DNA of 64,000 nt from Thiomonas sp. FB-Cd (lineage in GTDB: Bacteria > Pseudomonadota > Gammaproteobacteria > Burkholderiales > Burkholderiaceae_C), in contig NZ_JPOE01000002.1 in NCBI RefSeq assembly GCF_000733775.1, positions 1,240,001 through 1,304,000 of the forward strand, read 5' to 3'. Below are positions 27,353 through 36,863 of the stretch, one piece after another (within the stretch, counting starts at the first letter, position 1; every line of letters begins with the position of its first letter). Both the position numbers and the translations under genes were made by a program. The notes under the pieces were generated by a model. It worked only from the letters and a program-made list of their open reading frames with translations. It was not told where the DNA came from and searched no databases.

Positions 27353-28144
27353 TCAACGCACCGATGCCTGCTGGAGCAGGCGGGTGGAAAGATCGAGGCC
27401 GACTTCCACCAGATGGCGTACCACGGTCTGCATCGCGGGCATCAAGAGGTACAAACCGACGAAACCCAACGCAAAGAACAGCGGAAAACCAATAGCGAAA
27501 AGATTAAGCTGAGGCGCCAATTTGCTCAGGGTCGCCAATCCCAAATTGGCGATGATGAGCACACCCAGCACCGGAGCCGCCAGCGCCAAGCCCAGGCTAA
27601 AGAGCGCGGAGCCCTCGAGCACCAAACTATGCCACGTCGCCGCCCCCACCCCCAGAGATGCCCCCACAGGAACCAGGGAAAAACTACGCGCGAGTACAGC
27701 GAGGAGCAGCAAATGCCCGTTTAACGCGAGAAAAAGCAGCATTGCCAAAAGGTTGAGAAAGCTTGCAAGGCTTGTGACTTGCACGCCTTGCACAGGATCA
27801 AACAGGGTGGAAAAACCCAGGCCCATCTGCAGTCCGATGACGCTGCCGCCTAGCTGCACGGCAGTGAGGATGAGAGTCATGGATACCCCCACGACACCGC
27901 CCACCAATAACTGCTGCAACACCAGCATCCATGACAGACTGCTGCCCAACTGCACGGGCGGCATGCCAGGCAGTGCAGGCGCCAACGCTAAGGCGATTGC
28001 CACAGCCAGGCCCACTCGAACCTGCACGGGAATCTGAGAAGCGCCGAAAACCGGGGCCGTACTCAGCATGCCGAGCACGCGAAGAAAGGGCCAGAAGAAG
28101 GCGCCGATCCAAGTCTCGATCTGGGTGGACGTGAATTCGATCAT
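27353..28144 (-). CDS. fliR: flagellar export protein FliR
   Basis: This 263-residue membrane protein has six or so helices typical of FliR (MIEFTSTQIETWIGAFFWPF at the start; GVVGVSMTLILTAVQLGGSVIG in the core). FliR is part of the FliPQR export channel. The ATG at 28144 overlaps the fliQ stop by 4 bp, so the longer upstream frame is not used. Confidence 0.94.
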   Translation of the reverse strand: MIEFTSTQIETWIGAFFWPFLRVLGMLSTAPVFGASQIPVQVRVGLAVAIALALAPALPGMPPVQLGSSLSWMLVLQQLLVGGVVGVSMTLILTAVQLGGSVIGLQMGLGFSTLFDPVQGVQVTSLASFLNLLAMLLFLALNGHLLLLAVLARSFSLVPVGASLGVGAATWHSLVLEGSALFSLGLALAAPVLGVLIIANLGLATLSKLAPQLNLFAIGFPLFFALGFVGLYLLMPAMQTVVRHLVEVGLDLSTRLLQQASVR

Positions 28145-28413
28145 GAGCCGATGAGGTGCGGAATGCTCTGGAACAATCGAATGGTGAAATCCATCAACAC
28201 GTGCAGCATCCAAGGCCCGGCAAAAACGGCGGCCACGCCGATGCCCAGGAGCTTCGGCACGAAACTCAGCGTCATTTCGTTGAGTTGAGTGGCCGCCTGG
28301 ACCAAGCTCACAACCAGGCCGACAAGGAGCGCCGTGCCCAGCAGCGGCAATGCAATGAGCAGCATGACCCACAGCGCCTGCTGGCCGAGGGAAGTGATGG
28401 TCTCCGGGGTCAC
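28141..28413 (-). CDS. fliQ: flagellar export protein FliQ
   Basis: This 90-residue protein has two membrane helices and the family core TPETITSLGQQALWVML, VSLVQAATQLNEMTLSFVPK. Four FliQ subunits wrap the FliP-FliR channel. It starts 10 bp after fliP ends and overlaps fliR by 4 bp. Confidence 0.95.
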   Translation of the reverse strand: MTPETITSLGQQALWVMLLIALPLLGTALLVGLVVSLVQAATQLNEMTLSFVPKLLGIGVAAVFAGPWMLHVLMDFTIRLFQSIPHLIGS

Positions 28414-28423
28414 GTCAAGGGCC

Positions 28424-29176
28424 TTAGTGCACGAAGCTCTGAACCAGCGAACCGATCACGAGCTCCCAACCGTTGACCAGCACGAACAGCATCAGCTTGA
28501 GCGGAAACGACACAGTCACGGGCGAAAGCATCATCATTCCCATGGACATGAGCACGGCCGCAACCACCATGTCAATGATCAGAAACGGGATAAACACAAT
28601 AAAACCAATCTGAAACGCCGTTTTCAGCTCCGACGTGACGAAAGCGGGGATGAGGAGGCTCATCGGGGTGTCGGCTGGCGACACTAGCGGCTTGTTGCCC
28701 GAAAGCCTCACAAATAAGGCCAGATCGTCCTGGCGGGTTTGTGAAAGCATGAATGTCTTCAACGGTGCCGAGCCTGCATCAAGTGCCTGCACCATGGAGA
28801 TCTGGTTATCCATCAACGGCTTGATCGCCACGTCGTTGATTTTGGAGAGCACCGGATTCATGACGAAAAACGTGAGGAACAAGGACAGTCCAATAATCAC
28901 CTGGCTGGGTGGAACGGTGGTGGTTCCCAAGGCCTGCTTGAGCAGGGACATGACAATCACGATCCGTGTAAATGCGGTCATCATCAATAGCATGGCCGGC
29001 AGAAATACGAGCACGGTCATGAACAGCAAAGTCTGCAAGCTAAGCGTGTATTCCGTCGCACCGCCTGGCACCGGCGTCGCCGTGAACGCAGGTAGCCCTT
29101 GCGCCTGCGCCCACGCTGGAACGTACAGCGTGAACAGGATCAATGCTTGACTGAGCTTGCGGAAGGTCGGGTTCAT
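28424..29176 (-). CDS. fliP: flagellar export protein FliP
   Basis: This 250-residue protein has an N-terminal signal-like helix (KLSQALILFTLYVPAWAQA) and the FliP core (MMTAFTRIVIVMSLLKQALG, PPSQVIIGLSLFLTFFVM, PFLIIDMVVAAVLMSMGMMM). The ATG at 29176 overlaps the fliO stop by 4 bp and defines the start. FliP forms the pentameric body of the export pore. Confidence 0.96.
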   Translation of the reverse strand: MNPTFRKLSQALILFTLYVPAWAQAQGLPAFTATPVPGGATEYTLSLQTLLFMTVLVFLPAMLLMMTAFTRIVIVMSLLKQALGTTTVPPSQVIIGLSLFLTFFVMNPVLSKINDVAIKPLMDNQISMVQALDAGSAPLKTFMLSQTRQDDLALFVRLSGNKPLVSPADTPMSLLIPAFVTSELKTAFQIGFIVFIPFLIIDMVVAAVLMSMGMMMLSPVTVSFPLKLMLFVLVNGWELVIGSLVQSFVH

Positions 29177-29526
29177 GGACTTCGGTCTTGGGGCACGCCG
29201 CGAGTTACAGACTTGCGCAACCAATCCGAAAAGACCAAGGAGGAATCTGTCTTTCGAACTTCGAGCGTTTGCGGTAACACGTGTAAACAGCGCAAGCCTT
29301 GGGGGCCGGAGCCCAAAAGCAATTGCTGTTCGCCCACCTGTATGAGCAAAAGTCGTTCCCGCGGCGATAGCGCCAAACTCGTGACAACACGCAGCGGAGC
29401 ATCGGCTCTGGCCAAGCCTGGCTGTACACGCCTAAGTACACGTAAAGCCACGAAAAAAATCAAAAGGACGAGCGCCAACCCGCCCAAGACACGCAGCAAT
29501 TCAGACCAAGACAAAGGATTGGACAT
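29173..29526 (-). CDS. fliO: flagellar assembly factor FliO
   Basis: This 117-residue protein has one N-terminal membrane helix (LLRVLGGLALVLLIFFVALRVL) and a small cytoplasmic domain with the FliO pattern (LRVVTSLALSPRERLLLIQVGEQQLLLG). FliO helps assemble the FliP ring. It is the first gene of this run: the usual upstream genes fliL, fliM and fliN are not present here. Confidence 0.85.
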   Translation of the reverse strand: MSNPLSWSELLRVLGGLALVLLIFFVALRVLRRVQPGLARADAPLRVVTSLALSPRERLLLIQVGEQQLLLGSGPQGLRCLHVLPQTLEVRKTDSSLVFSDWLRKSVTRGVPQDRSP

Positions 29527-29743
29527 GGTCGATGGACCTCAAAGGTTGACGGAATTTTGACAAGGCAAATCGATGACTGCCAGCCGGTTGACGCTTGACT
29601 GAAGCCGATTTTTGACCCGGTGTACGACGAGCACCGGCATTCGTGCCGGAAAGGATAGCGCGGATGCCCCAGACATCCTGTTTCGAATGAAGCGACTTTC
29701 GATAGGCTGTATATTCGTACGGACTATCGTTTTAGCTCCACGA
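29527..29743. other. region upstream of the flagellar run
   Basis: I see no gene here. It should hold the promoter of the fliO-to-cyclase run, but I find no convincing sigma-54 or sigma-70 site. Confidence 0.35.
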
Positions 29744-29929
29744 CTAGGCAACGCACCTGATCACATCGTCATAGGTGACCGGCGACGTAACCACTGCTCG
29801 CTGGGTCAGGCAATGGAACACCAAGCCGCGATAGCGGAGTTTGCGACGGTTGAAGCGAAAGACGAACTCGTCGAGGTATGAGGTAGGCGTTGATCTGGTT
29901 ATCTCCGAGGGCACCCTTGTCAACGCCGG
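29744..29929 (-). pseudogene. C-terminal remnant of an IS1595-family transposase
   Basis: The minus strand encodes SYLDEFVFRFNRRKLRYRG followed by a Leu/Val-rich tail, the characteristic YLDEF-x-FRFNRR ending of IS1595-family transposases. Only ~55 residues remain and the frame is fused to an IstB remnant. Confidence 0.7.
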
Positions 29930-29931
29930 TT

Positions 29932-30172
29932 GGAATTTCCCCACCTGTTGTGTGTTGGGTGATTGGCCCGGGCGTGGGCTTCGAGCCTCCTTTGGTGGTC
30001 GGCTGGGCCGACGTTTGATGGGCTGAACTGCTGCGGGATCGAGCAGTGAGGCGCGATTGCGTATGGTTTCCGGGATGAAGGTGGCATGCTCGCGCGAGCG
30101 ATAGGAGTTGCCCTCGATGGGGATGACCACGGCGTGGTGCAGCAGACGGTCGAGCAAGGCAGTGGCCGCCAG
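29932..30172 (-). pseudogene. istB: C-terminal remnant of an IS21-family IstB helper ATPase
   Basis: The minus strand encodes TALLDRLLHHAVVIPIEGNS and YRSREHATFIPE, the conserved IstB C-terminus. The ATP-binding domain is missing. One frame runs from this remnant into the IS1595 remnant. Confidence 0.7.
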
Positions 30173-30173
30173 T

Positions 30174-30344
30174 TTTCAGGTCTTGCTGCTGGCCGTGCTC
30201 AACGTGGAGCTCAGCCGCCTGTCGATGACACTCGGTGCTGTGTATTTCGGCTATGGATTTGCGGTGGCCCTCCTGGTGGGCCTCATGCTCGTGCAACGCC
30301 TCTTTCGCCGCCTCGAATACCAGACCTTCATGCTCCAGGGATAA
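30174..30344 (+). pseudogene. pelG: C-terminal remnant of a PelG-like polysaccharide transporter
   Basis: The plus strand encodes ~57 residues ending in a stop: two hydrophobic stretches, LGAVYFGYGFAVALLVGLML and a tail with RLFRRLEYQTFMLQG. The FGYGFA and LEYxTFM motifs match the end of PelG, an inner-membrane protein of Pel export. The rest of the gene is missing, apparently replaced by the IS21/IS1595 debris. From 30345 to 30525 I see no gene. Confidence 0.6.
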
Positions 30345-30525
30345 GGCGCGCATCGCGCGTGTTGCCTTCATCCTTCACGTAAGCCGCGTGCCATTCCCAA
30401 GGCAGCGTTGACGCGGCACTGCGGCTTCGTCAGGCTGGAGCCTATGGCCACGGACACGCGTCAGTTCTTCTCCAAGTGATACCGCGCCACAGCCCTGTCC
30501 AACAGGCCTGTGAGCGGACTTGACT

Positions 30526-30972
30526 TTACAGCGCCAGGCCCCGATCCGCGGTGGACTTGGTACCGTAATAATTGTGAATGCTCGTCGCCCATGTCGGGTC
30601 GACCATATTGGGCCAGTTGTCCTTGTCGAAGCCCGGTGCGCTTTCGAGGCGGGCCTTGTCGACATTCAACACGAAATATTTGTGGTCGGTGTCCTGTTTC
30701 AGGGCGCTCCAAGGTACGGCAAAGAGTTTTTCGCCCATGCCGAGAAAACCACCAAATGACAGCACGGCGTATTCAACACGGCCGGTGCGCATATCCAGCA
30801 TGATTTCCTTGATCTCGCCCAGATTTTCCGACTGTTCGTTGTGCACATCGGTGCCAATCAGGGTGTCGGCACCCATCAGGCCTGTGCCCCTACCTACATG
30901 CAATGTGCCCATGCTGCCGCCGTTGTTCCGGCCTTTGTACATGCCATAGGTGTCGCGCTCTTCGTAGTTCAT
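30526..30972 (-). CDS. PRC-barrel domain protein
   Basis: This 148-residue soluble protein has a PRC-barrel at ~30-110: LIGTDVHNEQSENLGEIKEI, MLDMRTGRVEYAVLSFGGFLG, KLFAVPWSALK. PRC-barrel proteins of this type are common, often stress-induced and of unclear role. Nothing around it fixes a function. Confidence 0.85.
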   Translation of the reverse strand: MNYEERDTYGMYKGRNNGGSMGTLHVGRGTGLMGADTLIGTDVHNEQSENLGEIKEIMLDMRTGRVEYAVLSFGGFLGMGEKLFAVPWSALKQDTDHKYFVLNVDKARLESAPGFDKDNWPNMVDPTWATSIHNYYGTKSTADRGLAL

Positions 30973-31500
30973 ATCGATCTCAATTCAGAAGGTGGGTTGG
31001 GAACGTGCCAAAGCGTCCCAGATTGATTCGTGCCTGAAGACGCTTGCAGTCAAGGTAGGCACATCCAATCGCAGTGTCTGTTTGGCAGCGCACGTAGCCG
31101 GCGGGCACCCAGCCGCTGCGCCAGTCCAGGACCGCTTCCAGTTCGATGGATGCCGCGCGTCATCGCGATGGACGGGTGAGAAGGCCGGGGAAGCCGCACC
31201 CCCAGCCCCCGCAGAACCAGAGGTAAAAATCACACGGACATCGCGAAATTCGTGCCCAAGGATGCAGGGACACGGTACGTCATCGCAATGGGTGAGCCAG
31301 AGACTGGCTGTGCCGACAATTTTTTGTCGCTTTATGTGCGCAACCGAACAGTCCGGAAAAGCCTTCGAGCCTACGTTGCACTTGGCGCAATCCTCTCACC
31401 AAACCTTCGCCGCGGGAAACCGCGAAACGCCAGCCACCTTTTGCCACAGCTCATCCCCCAAAGCCCCAAAAGCCGAAGACATTCAATACCCAACTTGCAC
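30973..31500. other. gene-free region upstream of the slipin gene
   Basis: The gene on the left (PRC-barrel) and the slipin gene are divergent, so their promoters should lie here. Open frames are present on both strands, but none resembles a protein family. I recognise no regulatory site. Confidence 0.4.
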
Positions 31501-32216
31501 ATGCTTTCCCCAATTTTCCTCGCGCTGCTCGTGGTTGGCTTGTTCCTGGCAACGTCTCTGAAAATCATCTATGAATATCAACGCGCCGTCGTCTTTCCGC
31601 TTGGGCGGTTCCTGAAGGTCAAAGGACCGGGACTCATCTTCGTGGTGCCGGTCTTCCAGCGGATGGCGCGAATGGATTTGCGCACCGTCGTCCATGAGGT
31701 TCCGTCTCAGGACGTGATTTCGCGCGACAACGTCTCGGTCAAGGTCGACGCGGTTCTCTATTTCCGCATCGTTGATCCGGAAAAGGCCTTTATCCAGGTG
31801 GAAGACTATTTTTCGGCCACCAGCAAGCTGGCGCAGACGACGCTTCGCGCCGTCCTGGGCAAGCACGATCTGGATGAAATGCTCTCGGAGCGGGGAAAAA
31901 TCAACGCGGACATCCAGACCATACTCGATGCACAGACCGAAGCCTGGGGCATCAAGGTCAGTGTGGTTGAGATCCGCAATATCGAACTCACCGAAGACAT
32001 GGTGCGTGCAATCGCCAAGCAGGCCGAGGCCGAGCGTGATCGCCGCGCCAAGGTGATCCATGCGGACGCCGAGTTCCAGGCGGCGCAGACGCTGGTGAAC
32101 GCACCCGCCATCCTGGCCTCCGCACCGGGAGGCATGCAACTGCGCTATCTTCAGACCCTCTCCGAGATCGGCACGGAAAAGAATTCCACAGTCATTTTCC
32201 CCATGTCCATCGATCT
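31501..32216 (+). pseudogene. slipin (stomatin/prohibitin family), 3' end displaced by nested insertions
   Basis: This is an SPFH-domain membrane scaffold protein: one N-terminal membrane helix (MLSPIFLALLVVGLFLATSL), then IYEYQRAVVFPLGRFLKVKG, QDVISRDNVSVKVDAVLYFR, the SPFH core, the EAERDRRAKVIHADAEFQAA coiled coil and STVIFPMSIDL. Nearly all of the protein is present (~239 codons), but the last codons are cut off at 32217 by a TnpB element. The native tail (EKEAQTQ, stop) is at 37897-37921, 5.7 kb away. The current frame runs on to 33597, so any product would carry ~460 residues of antisense TnpB translation. No NfeD partner gene is visible. Confidence 0.88.
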
Positions 32217-33574
32217 GTTGACATCCTCCCCGCCCTTGGCTTTCGCCACCGCTTGCGCGGGAAGGACGGGGATTCCTGCGGCGCTACGCATGCGTGACCT
32301 CGTGCGCAGTCGCTTCGGTGGGTTCCTGCTTCATCGAGGGGCCCGAATGCGCCACCTCTCCACAGGCTGCAACGCGGTGTCCCCGCGCCAGAATATTCAT
32401 CGCGCCGACCACATCGGCGTGATGCGCGTAGCCACACGCCACGCACTTGAACTGCGACTGCGTGCGGCGATTCTCAGCCGCCACATGGCCGCAGCATGGG
32501 CAGGTGCGGCTCGTGTGGTGCGGCGGCACCGCCACGAGCCATCCGCCGCTCCACTGGAGCTTGTAGTCCAGTTGCCGGCGAAACTCGGCCCAGCCCTGGT
32601 CCAGGATCGACCGGTTCAGGCCGCTCTTGGCCCGAACGTTCCTGCCCGGTCGCTCGGCCGTGCCCGCAGCGCTGCGCGACATGTTCTTCACCTGCAAGTC
32701 CTCGATACACACCATCGCGTGGTTTTGGCTGATCGTGGTCGTGGCCTTGTGCAGGGCGTCGCGCCGGGCATTGGCGATACGGGTGTGAAGGGTCTGAACC
32801 CTCCGTTTGGCCTTGTGCCAGTTCTTGCTGAACTTCACCTTGCGGCTCATCGCCCGCTGGTACCGCGCAAGCCGCACCGCGTGCGTCCTGAAACTGTTCA
32901 GTGGTGCCAGGAACGTGCCGTCGCTGAACGTGGCAAATCGGGCAATGCCCACATCGATCCCGATGGCGCGGGTGGCGCTCGGGATGGGCTGCTCGACCTC
33001 ACGCTCGGTCTGGATCGAGATGAACCACGTGCCGCCGCTGCTGGACACCGTGACGTTGCGCACCGCGCCGAGCACCGTGCGGCTGTTGCGCTAGCGCAGC
33101 CACCCCAGCTTGGGCAAGAAGATGCGGCTGTTGGCCGCATCGAGCTTGATCTGTTTCGGATCCGGGTAGCGCAAGCTCGCGCCCTGGCCTTTCCTCTTGA
33201 AGTGCGGGAAATCGGCGCGTTTGGCGAAGAAGTTGGTGTAGGCGCGGTCCAGATCCTTGAGCGCGTGTTGCAACGGGTGGATCGGCGCATCCTGGAGCCA
33301 CGGCGTCTCTGCGCCGTTGCGCCAGGCCGTCAGATGCCTGGCCATGTCGACGTAGCGGATGAATCGTCCGCCCGCCTCGTGGTTCGTCTTCTGCAACGCC
33401 AGCGCCTTGTTGAACACGAACCGGCACGAACCCGCGAAGCGTCGCATCTGGCGCTGCTGCTGGCCGTTTGGCCGAAGCTCGAACTTGAACGCCTGGAGTC
33501 GCTTCATGACTGGGTGAATGTACAGCGCATCGGGCGCCACTTCAAGACCAACAAGGATGCCTGTGGCATCCACG
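32217..33574 (-). mobile_element. IS605-like TnpB-only element, copy 1 (main part; split by a group II intron)
   Basis: This part and 37849-37896 together equal the intact copy at 47216-48621 (1406 bp each over the shared sequence). The low-coordinate end is GTTGACATCCTCCCCG, read on the minus strand as GGAGGATGTCAAC, like the right end of ISDra2-type elements. The element lies in the slipin gene, and the group II intron sits within its left-end region. Confidence 0.87.
32284..33507 (-). pseudogene. tnpB: tnpB with a premature stop (copy 1)
   Basis: The sequence is almost identical to the intact gene at 47283-48506, but codon 139 is TAG (33091-33093) where the other copy has TAC (Tyr). The remaining RuvC motifs ([30 protein letters not shown]), zinc ribbon (CPCCGH, CVACGY) and last RuvC Asp are intact but untranslated after the stop. 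A patch at ~32744-32825 differs from the other copy far more than the flanks do. Confidence 0.88.
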
Positions 33575-33660
33575 ATCGGCATAGGGGGCGGCGGTGAGCC
33601 GCGCCCCTGCCACACCACCCGGCATGCGGGTCCGCACCGGGCGGTTCGAGAAGTTGAGGT
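33575..33660 (-). ncRNA. group II intron domains V-VI
   Basis: Downstream of the maturase gene the minus strand folds into the short domain V hairpin (GAACCGCCCGGTGCG arm, GCATGCCGGGTGGT return arm) and a GC-rich domain VI ending at the 3' splice site CCGAT. Confidence 0.75.
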
Positions 33661-35030
33661 CATGCGAGTCGTGGGAAGCCCAGGGTGTCGAAGTACGTGA
33701 CCGTGAGGACGCGGTTCAGTCCGGCTCCGCTATGCCGCCACCAGTGGCCTGCACCGCGTGCAAGTTGCACCGCCACCTCATGGGAAGCGCCCAGCGCCCT
33801 CAGACGGCTGTAGACCGTCGTGCCGGTACGCCAGTGCCTGAGTTGGATGGCGCGCAGCCGGTGTCGGATCCAGGAGTCCAGGTTCTTGAAGATTTGCGGG
33901 GTCTGCGCCAGGCGGAAGTACGCCTTCCACCCCGGCAGGTAGCGCCGCATCTTCTTCGCAACCTGCGCCATGCTCTGGCCGCCGCTCCTCTTGGTGATGG
34001 CCCTGACGCGCCGTTTGAACGTGTCGATCGCCTTGGGGGCCACCGCGATCTTGACCGTGTCGCCTGACCACCGCCGGAGGCAGTAGCCCAGGAATTTGCG
34101 GCCAAAGACGGAACCCACTTCGGTCTTCTTCTCGTTCACCCGCAGGTGCAGTTGCGCGTACAGCCTGCGCAACCATCGCAGGACCCGCTCGCCCGCCCGT
34201 TGGCTGCGAACATAGACGTTGCAGTCATCGGCATAGCGGGCGAATCGGTGCCCACGTCGGGCCAGCGCCCGGTCCACATCGTCCAGCAGAACATTGGCCA
34301 GCAGCGGCGACAGCGGCCCGCCCTGCGGCGTGCCTTCGTCCCGTGCAACCACCACGCCATTCAGCATCACGCCGGCTTCAAGGTATCGGCGAACCAACCG
34401 CAGTACGGCCTTGTCGTCGATCCTCTTGGCGAGGCGATCCATCAGGATGTCGTGGTTGACGCGATCGAAGAACGTCTCCAGGTCAACATCCACGACCACC
34501 CGGTAGCCGTCCTGCGCGTAGCGCTGTGCCTGCAGCACGGCGTCGTGCGCGCTTCGGCCCGGACGGAAGCCATAGCTGAACTCGGAGAACGTCGGATCGA
34601 TCAGCGGCTGCAGGATTTGCAGCAAGGCTTGCTGAATGAGCCGGTCAGTGACGGTGGGGATACCCAGTTCCCGCACGCCGCCCGTCGGCTTCGGGATTTC
34701 CACGCGGCGCACGGCTTGGGGCCGGTAGACGCCTTCGCGGATTTCCTGCCGAATGCGCGGCCATTGGGTCTTGAGATGCTCAACCGTCTGCTCGATGGTC
34801 AGCCCATCGACACCTGCACTTCCCTTGTTGGACTTGACGCGTTTCCACGCCTCGCCCATGTTCTCGCGCGAGAGGACCTGCGTCAACAGATCACCTCGCC
34901 CCAAGCCTTCGCGTCCGCCTCCCGCCAGACGAGCTTCATCACGCCCCGCTACGCCTCGGGCTTCACCCGAACCGTCGGCGATGCGCCCGGGTTGCCCCGG
35001 CTTCTGATGCGATGCCCTTCCAAGAGTCAC
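33660..35030 (-). CDS. ltrA: group II intron reverse transcriptase/maturase
   Basis: The protein has the reverse-transcriptase blocks RRVEIPKPTGGVRELGIPTV, FSYGFRPGRSAHDAV, VVDVDLETFFDRVNHDIL, GTPQGGPLSPLLANVLLDDV and the catalytic FARYADDCNVYV. It also has the maturase domain X (YLPGWKAYFRLAQTPQIFKN). It ends without an HNH endonuclease domain. The start is uncertain: a GTG at 35030 with GGAAGG/GGAG upstream is plausible, and the frame stays open to 35114. It appears functional, although the IS66 within the intron probably stops splicing. Confidence 0.9.
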   Translation of the reverse strand: MTLGRASHQKPGQPGRIADGSGEARGVAGRDEARLAGGGREGLGRGDLLTQVLSRENMGEAWKRVKSNKGSAGVDGLTIEQTVEHLKTQWPRIRQEIREGVYRPQAVRRVEIPKPTGGVRELGIPTVTDRLIQQALLQILQPLIDPTFSEFSYGFRPGRSAHDAVLQAQRYAQDGYRVVVDVDLETFFDRVNHDILMDRLAKRIDDKAVLRLVRRYLEAGVMLNGVVVARDEGTPQGGPLSPLLANVLLDDVDRALARRGHRFARYADDCNVYVRSQRAGERVLRWLRRLYAQLHLRVNEKKTEVGSVFGRKFLGYCLRRWSGDTVKIAVAPKAIDTFKRRVRAITKRSGGQSMAQVAKKMRRYLPGWKAYFRLAQTPQIFKNLDSWIRHRLRAIQLRHWRTGTTVYSRLRALGASHEVAVQLARGAGHWWRHSGAGLNRVLTVTYFDTLGFPRLA

Positions 35031-35256
35031 GGCCTCCAGCCTTCCTTCTCGTTTGGCCCTTCGCCCGGTTGCCCGGGCTACTACGGCCTTTGCTGACTTC
35101 TCGCTTGCAGCCACGTGGCCGGCACCCTTTCAGGTTTTAGGCGAGATCTCCCCAGGTAAGAACGCGATCCTTCGCCGCACAACCGCCGGATCTACGCGAC
35201 TTCGCCTTGACCACAGTAAGCGTCCAGCGAACCCATCTTGACCCCTGCAGTAAGAG

Positions 35257-36795
35257 TCAGGTGCTGACGGCAGGGGTGTTGGCTTTGGCCCAGTTGTGCG
35301 GCAGCAATTCGCCCAAGCGGCTGTTGGGCCAGGTGGGTAGCTTCGTCAGCACGTCCTTGAGATAGGCCCAGGGGTCGACCTCGCACAGCTTGGCCGATTC
35401 GATCAGCGTCATGAGCACCGCGGCTCGGCTGCCGGCTTGGGGCGAGCCCACAAAGAGCCAGTTTTTGCGGCCCAGGGCGAGGGGACGAATGGCGTTTTCC
35501 ACGGGGTTGTTATCGATGGGCACGCGCCCATCGCTGGCAAACACGCACAAGGCGCTCCAGCGGCCCAGCGCATAGTCGATGGCCCGCGCCGTGGCGTCCG
35601 CCTTGGCCAGGAGTGGGCGCTGGTCGAGCAGCCAGGCGTGCAAGGCATCCAGCAAGGGTTGGCTTTGGTGCTGGCGCATGACGGTGCGCGCATCGGGCGG
35701 ATGCTCCCGAAGGGTCTGCTCGATGCCATACAAGGCCCCAATGCGCTCGAGTGCCTCCTGCGCGATGGCGCTGCCGGCCAGCTTGTGCGCCTCGAAGAAC
35801 TTGCGCCGCACATGCGCCCAGCAACCCGCTTCGACGATCGAGTCCTGGGCATGGAGGGCGGCGTAGCCGCTGAACCCGTCGGTCAGCAAGGTCCCTGACC
35901 AGTCCTGCAGGAAGTCGCGCGCATGCGCACCGGCGCGGCTGGCGCAATAGTCAAACACCACGGCCGGGGTCAACGCGCTGCGGTAGACCCAGACATAGGC
36001 GCGGTGCGTCTTGCCGGTGCCCGGGGCCAGCTCGGCCACCGGGGTCTCATCAGCGTGCAGCACGGGCTGCGCCAACAGATGGTCTTTGAGTGCCTGGGCC
36101 AGCGGCTCCAGGCGCACGCCACAGATGCCCACCCACTGCGCCATGCTCGAGCGCGGGATGTGCGCGCCGCTGCGACGATAGATCTCCTCCTGGCGGTACA
36201 GCGGCAGGTGATCGTCATGCTTGGCCAGCACCACCTGCGCCAGCAGGCCGGGAGCGGGGATGCCCTTGTCGATGATCTGGGCCGGCATGGGCGCAGCCAA
36301 CACCGTCTGGCAGCATGCGCAGGCGTACTTGCCGCGGATGTGCCGGTGCACGAAGAAACGCGTGGGCTCGCAGTCGAGCTGTTCGCTGATCTCCTCACCG
36401 ATGCGGCGCAGGGCGTGGCCCTGCGGGCACCGCCCCGACTCGATCTCGTAGCGGTGTTCGATGCGCGGCAGCTGGCCCGGCAGGGGCTGGCGTTTGGGGC
36501 GACGTTTGCCTGGGGCTGTGCGCTCCTCATCGGCTGCCCGGTCCTCGGCCTGTTCCTCGGCTTGCAGCAGCGCCTGCGTCTTGGCATCGAAGAGCTCGCC
36601 CTGGGTGTCCAGTGCCTCGCTCGATTGCCCAAAACGCCATTGCTTGAGGCGCGCCAGCTCGAAGCTCAGGGCCTCGATCTTCGTCTGCTTGAACTTCAGA
36701 TCCGCCTGCATGCGGGCAATGACCGCACGCGCGTACTGCGCCGTCGGATCGTCCCCCAGGGCCTGCAGTCGGTCGGAATCGATGGCGTCGAGCAT
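35257..36795 (-). CDS. tnpC: IS66 transposase TnpC
   Basis: This 512-residue DDE transposase (from the ATG at 36795, MLDAIDSDRLQALGDDP) has an N-terminal coiled coil, a zinc-finger region (GRCPQGHALRRIG, YACACCQTVL), catalytic segments HADETPVAELAPGTGK and FSGYAALH, CWAHVRRKFFEAHK, and the C-terminal DNNPVENAIRPLALGRKNWL with the Glu. Complete and typical in length. Confidence 0.94.
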   Translation of the reverse strand: MLDAIDSDRLQALGDDPTAQYARAVIARMQADLKFKQTKIEALSFELARLKQWRFGQSSEALDTQGELFDAKTQALLQAEEQAEDRAADEERTAPGKRRPKRQPLPGQLPRIEHRYEIESGRCPQGHALRRIGEEISEQLDCEPTRFFVHRHIRGKYACACCQTVLAAPMPAQIIDKGIPAPGLLAQVVLAKHDDHLPLYRQEEIYRRSGAHIPRSSMAQWVGICGVRLEPLAQALKDHLLAQPVLHADETPVAELAPGTGKTHRAYVWVYRSALTPAVVFDYCASRAGAHARDFLQDWSGTLLTDGFSGYAALHAQDSIVEAGCWAHVRRKFFEAHKLAGSAIAQEALERIGALYGIEQTLREHPPDARTVMRQHQSQPLLDALHAWLLDQRPLLAKADATARAIDYALGRWSALCVFASDGRVPIDNNPVENAIRPLALGRKNWLFVGSPQAGSRAAVLMTLIESAKLCEVDPWAYLKDVLTKLPTWPNSRLGELLPHNWAKANTPAVST

Positions 36796-36863
36796 GGGCA
36801 CATTCTCGCGCGCGTGAGCGTGCGCGAGCAGTGGGAGTTGTCCGGATCGACAACCGCCAGCGC

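Noticed and set aside
32217..33597. Plus-strand frame opposite tnpB copy 1, a continuation of the slipin frame
   Set aside because: It is the antisense strand of a TnpB gene; a similar long antisense frame exists opposite copy 2. No protein family fits.
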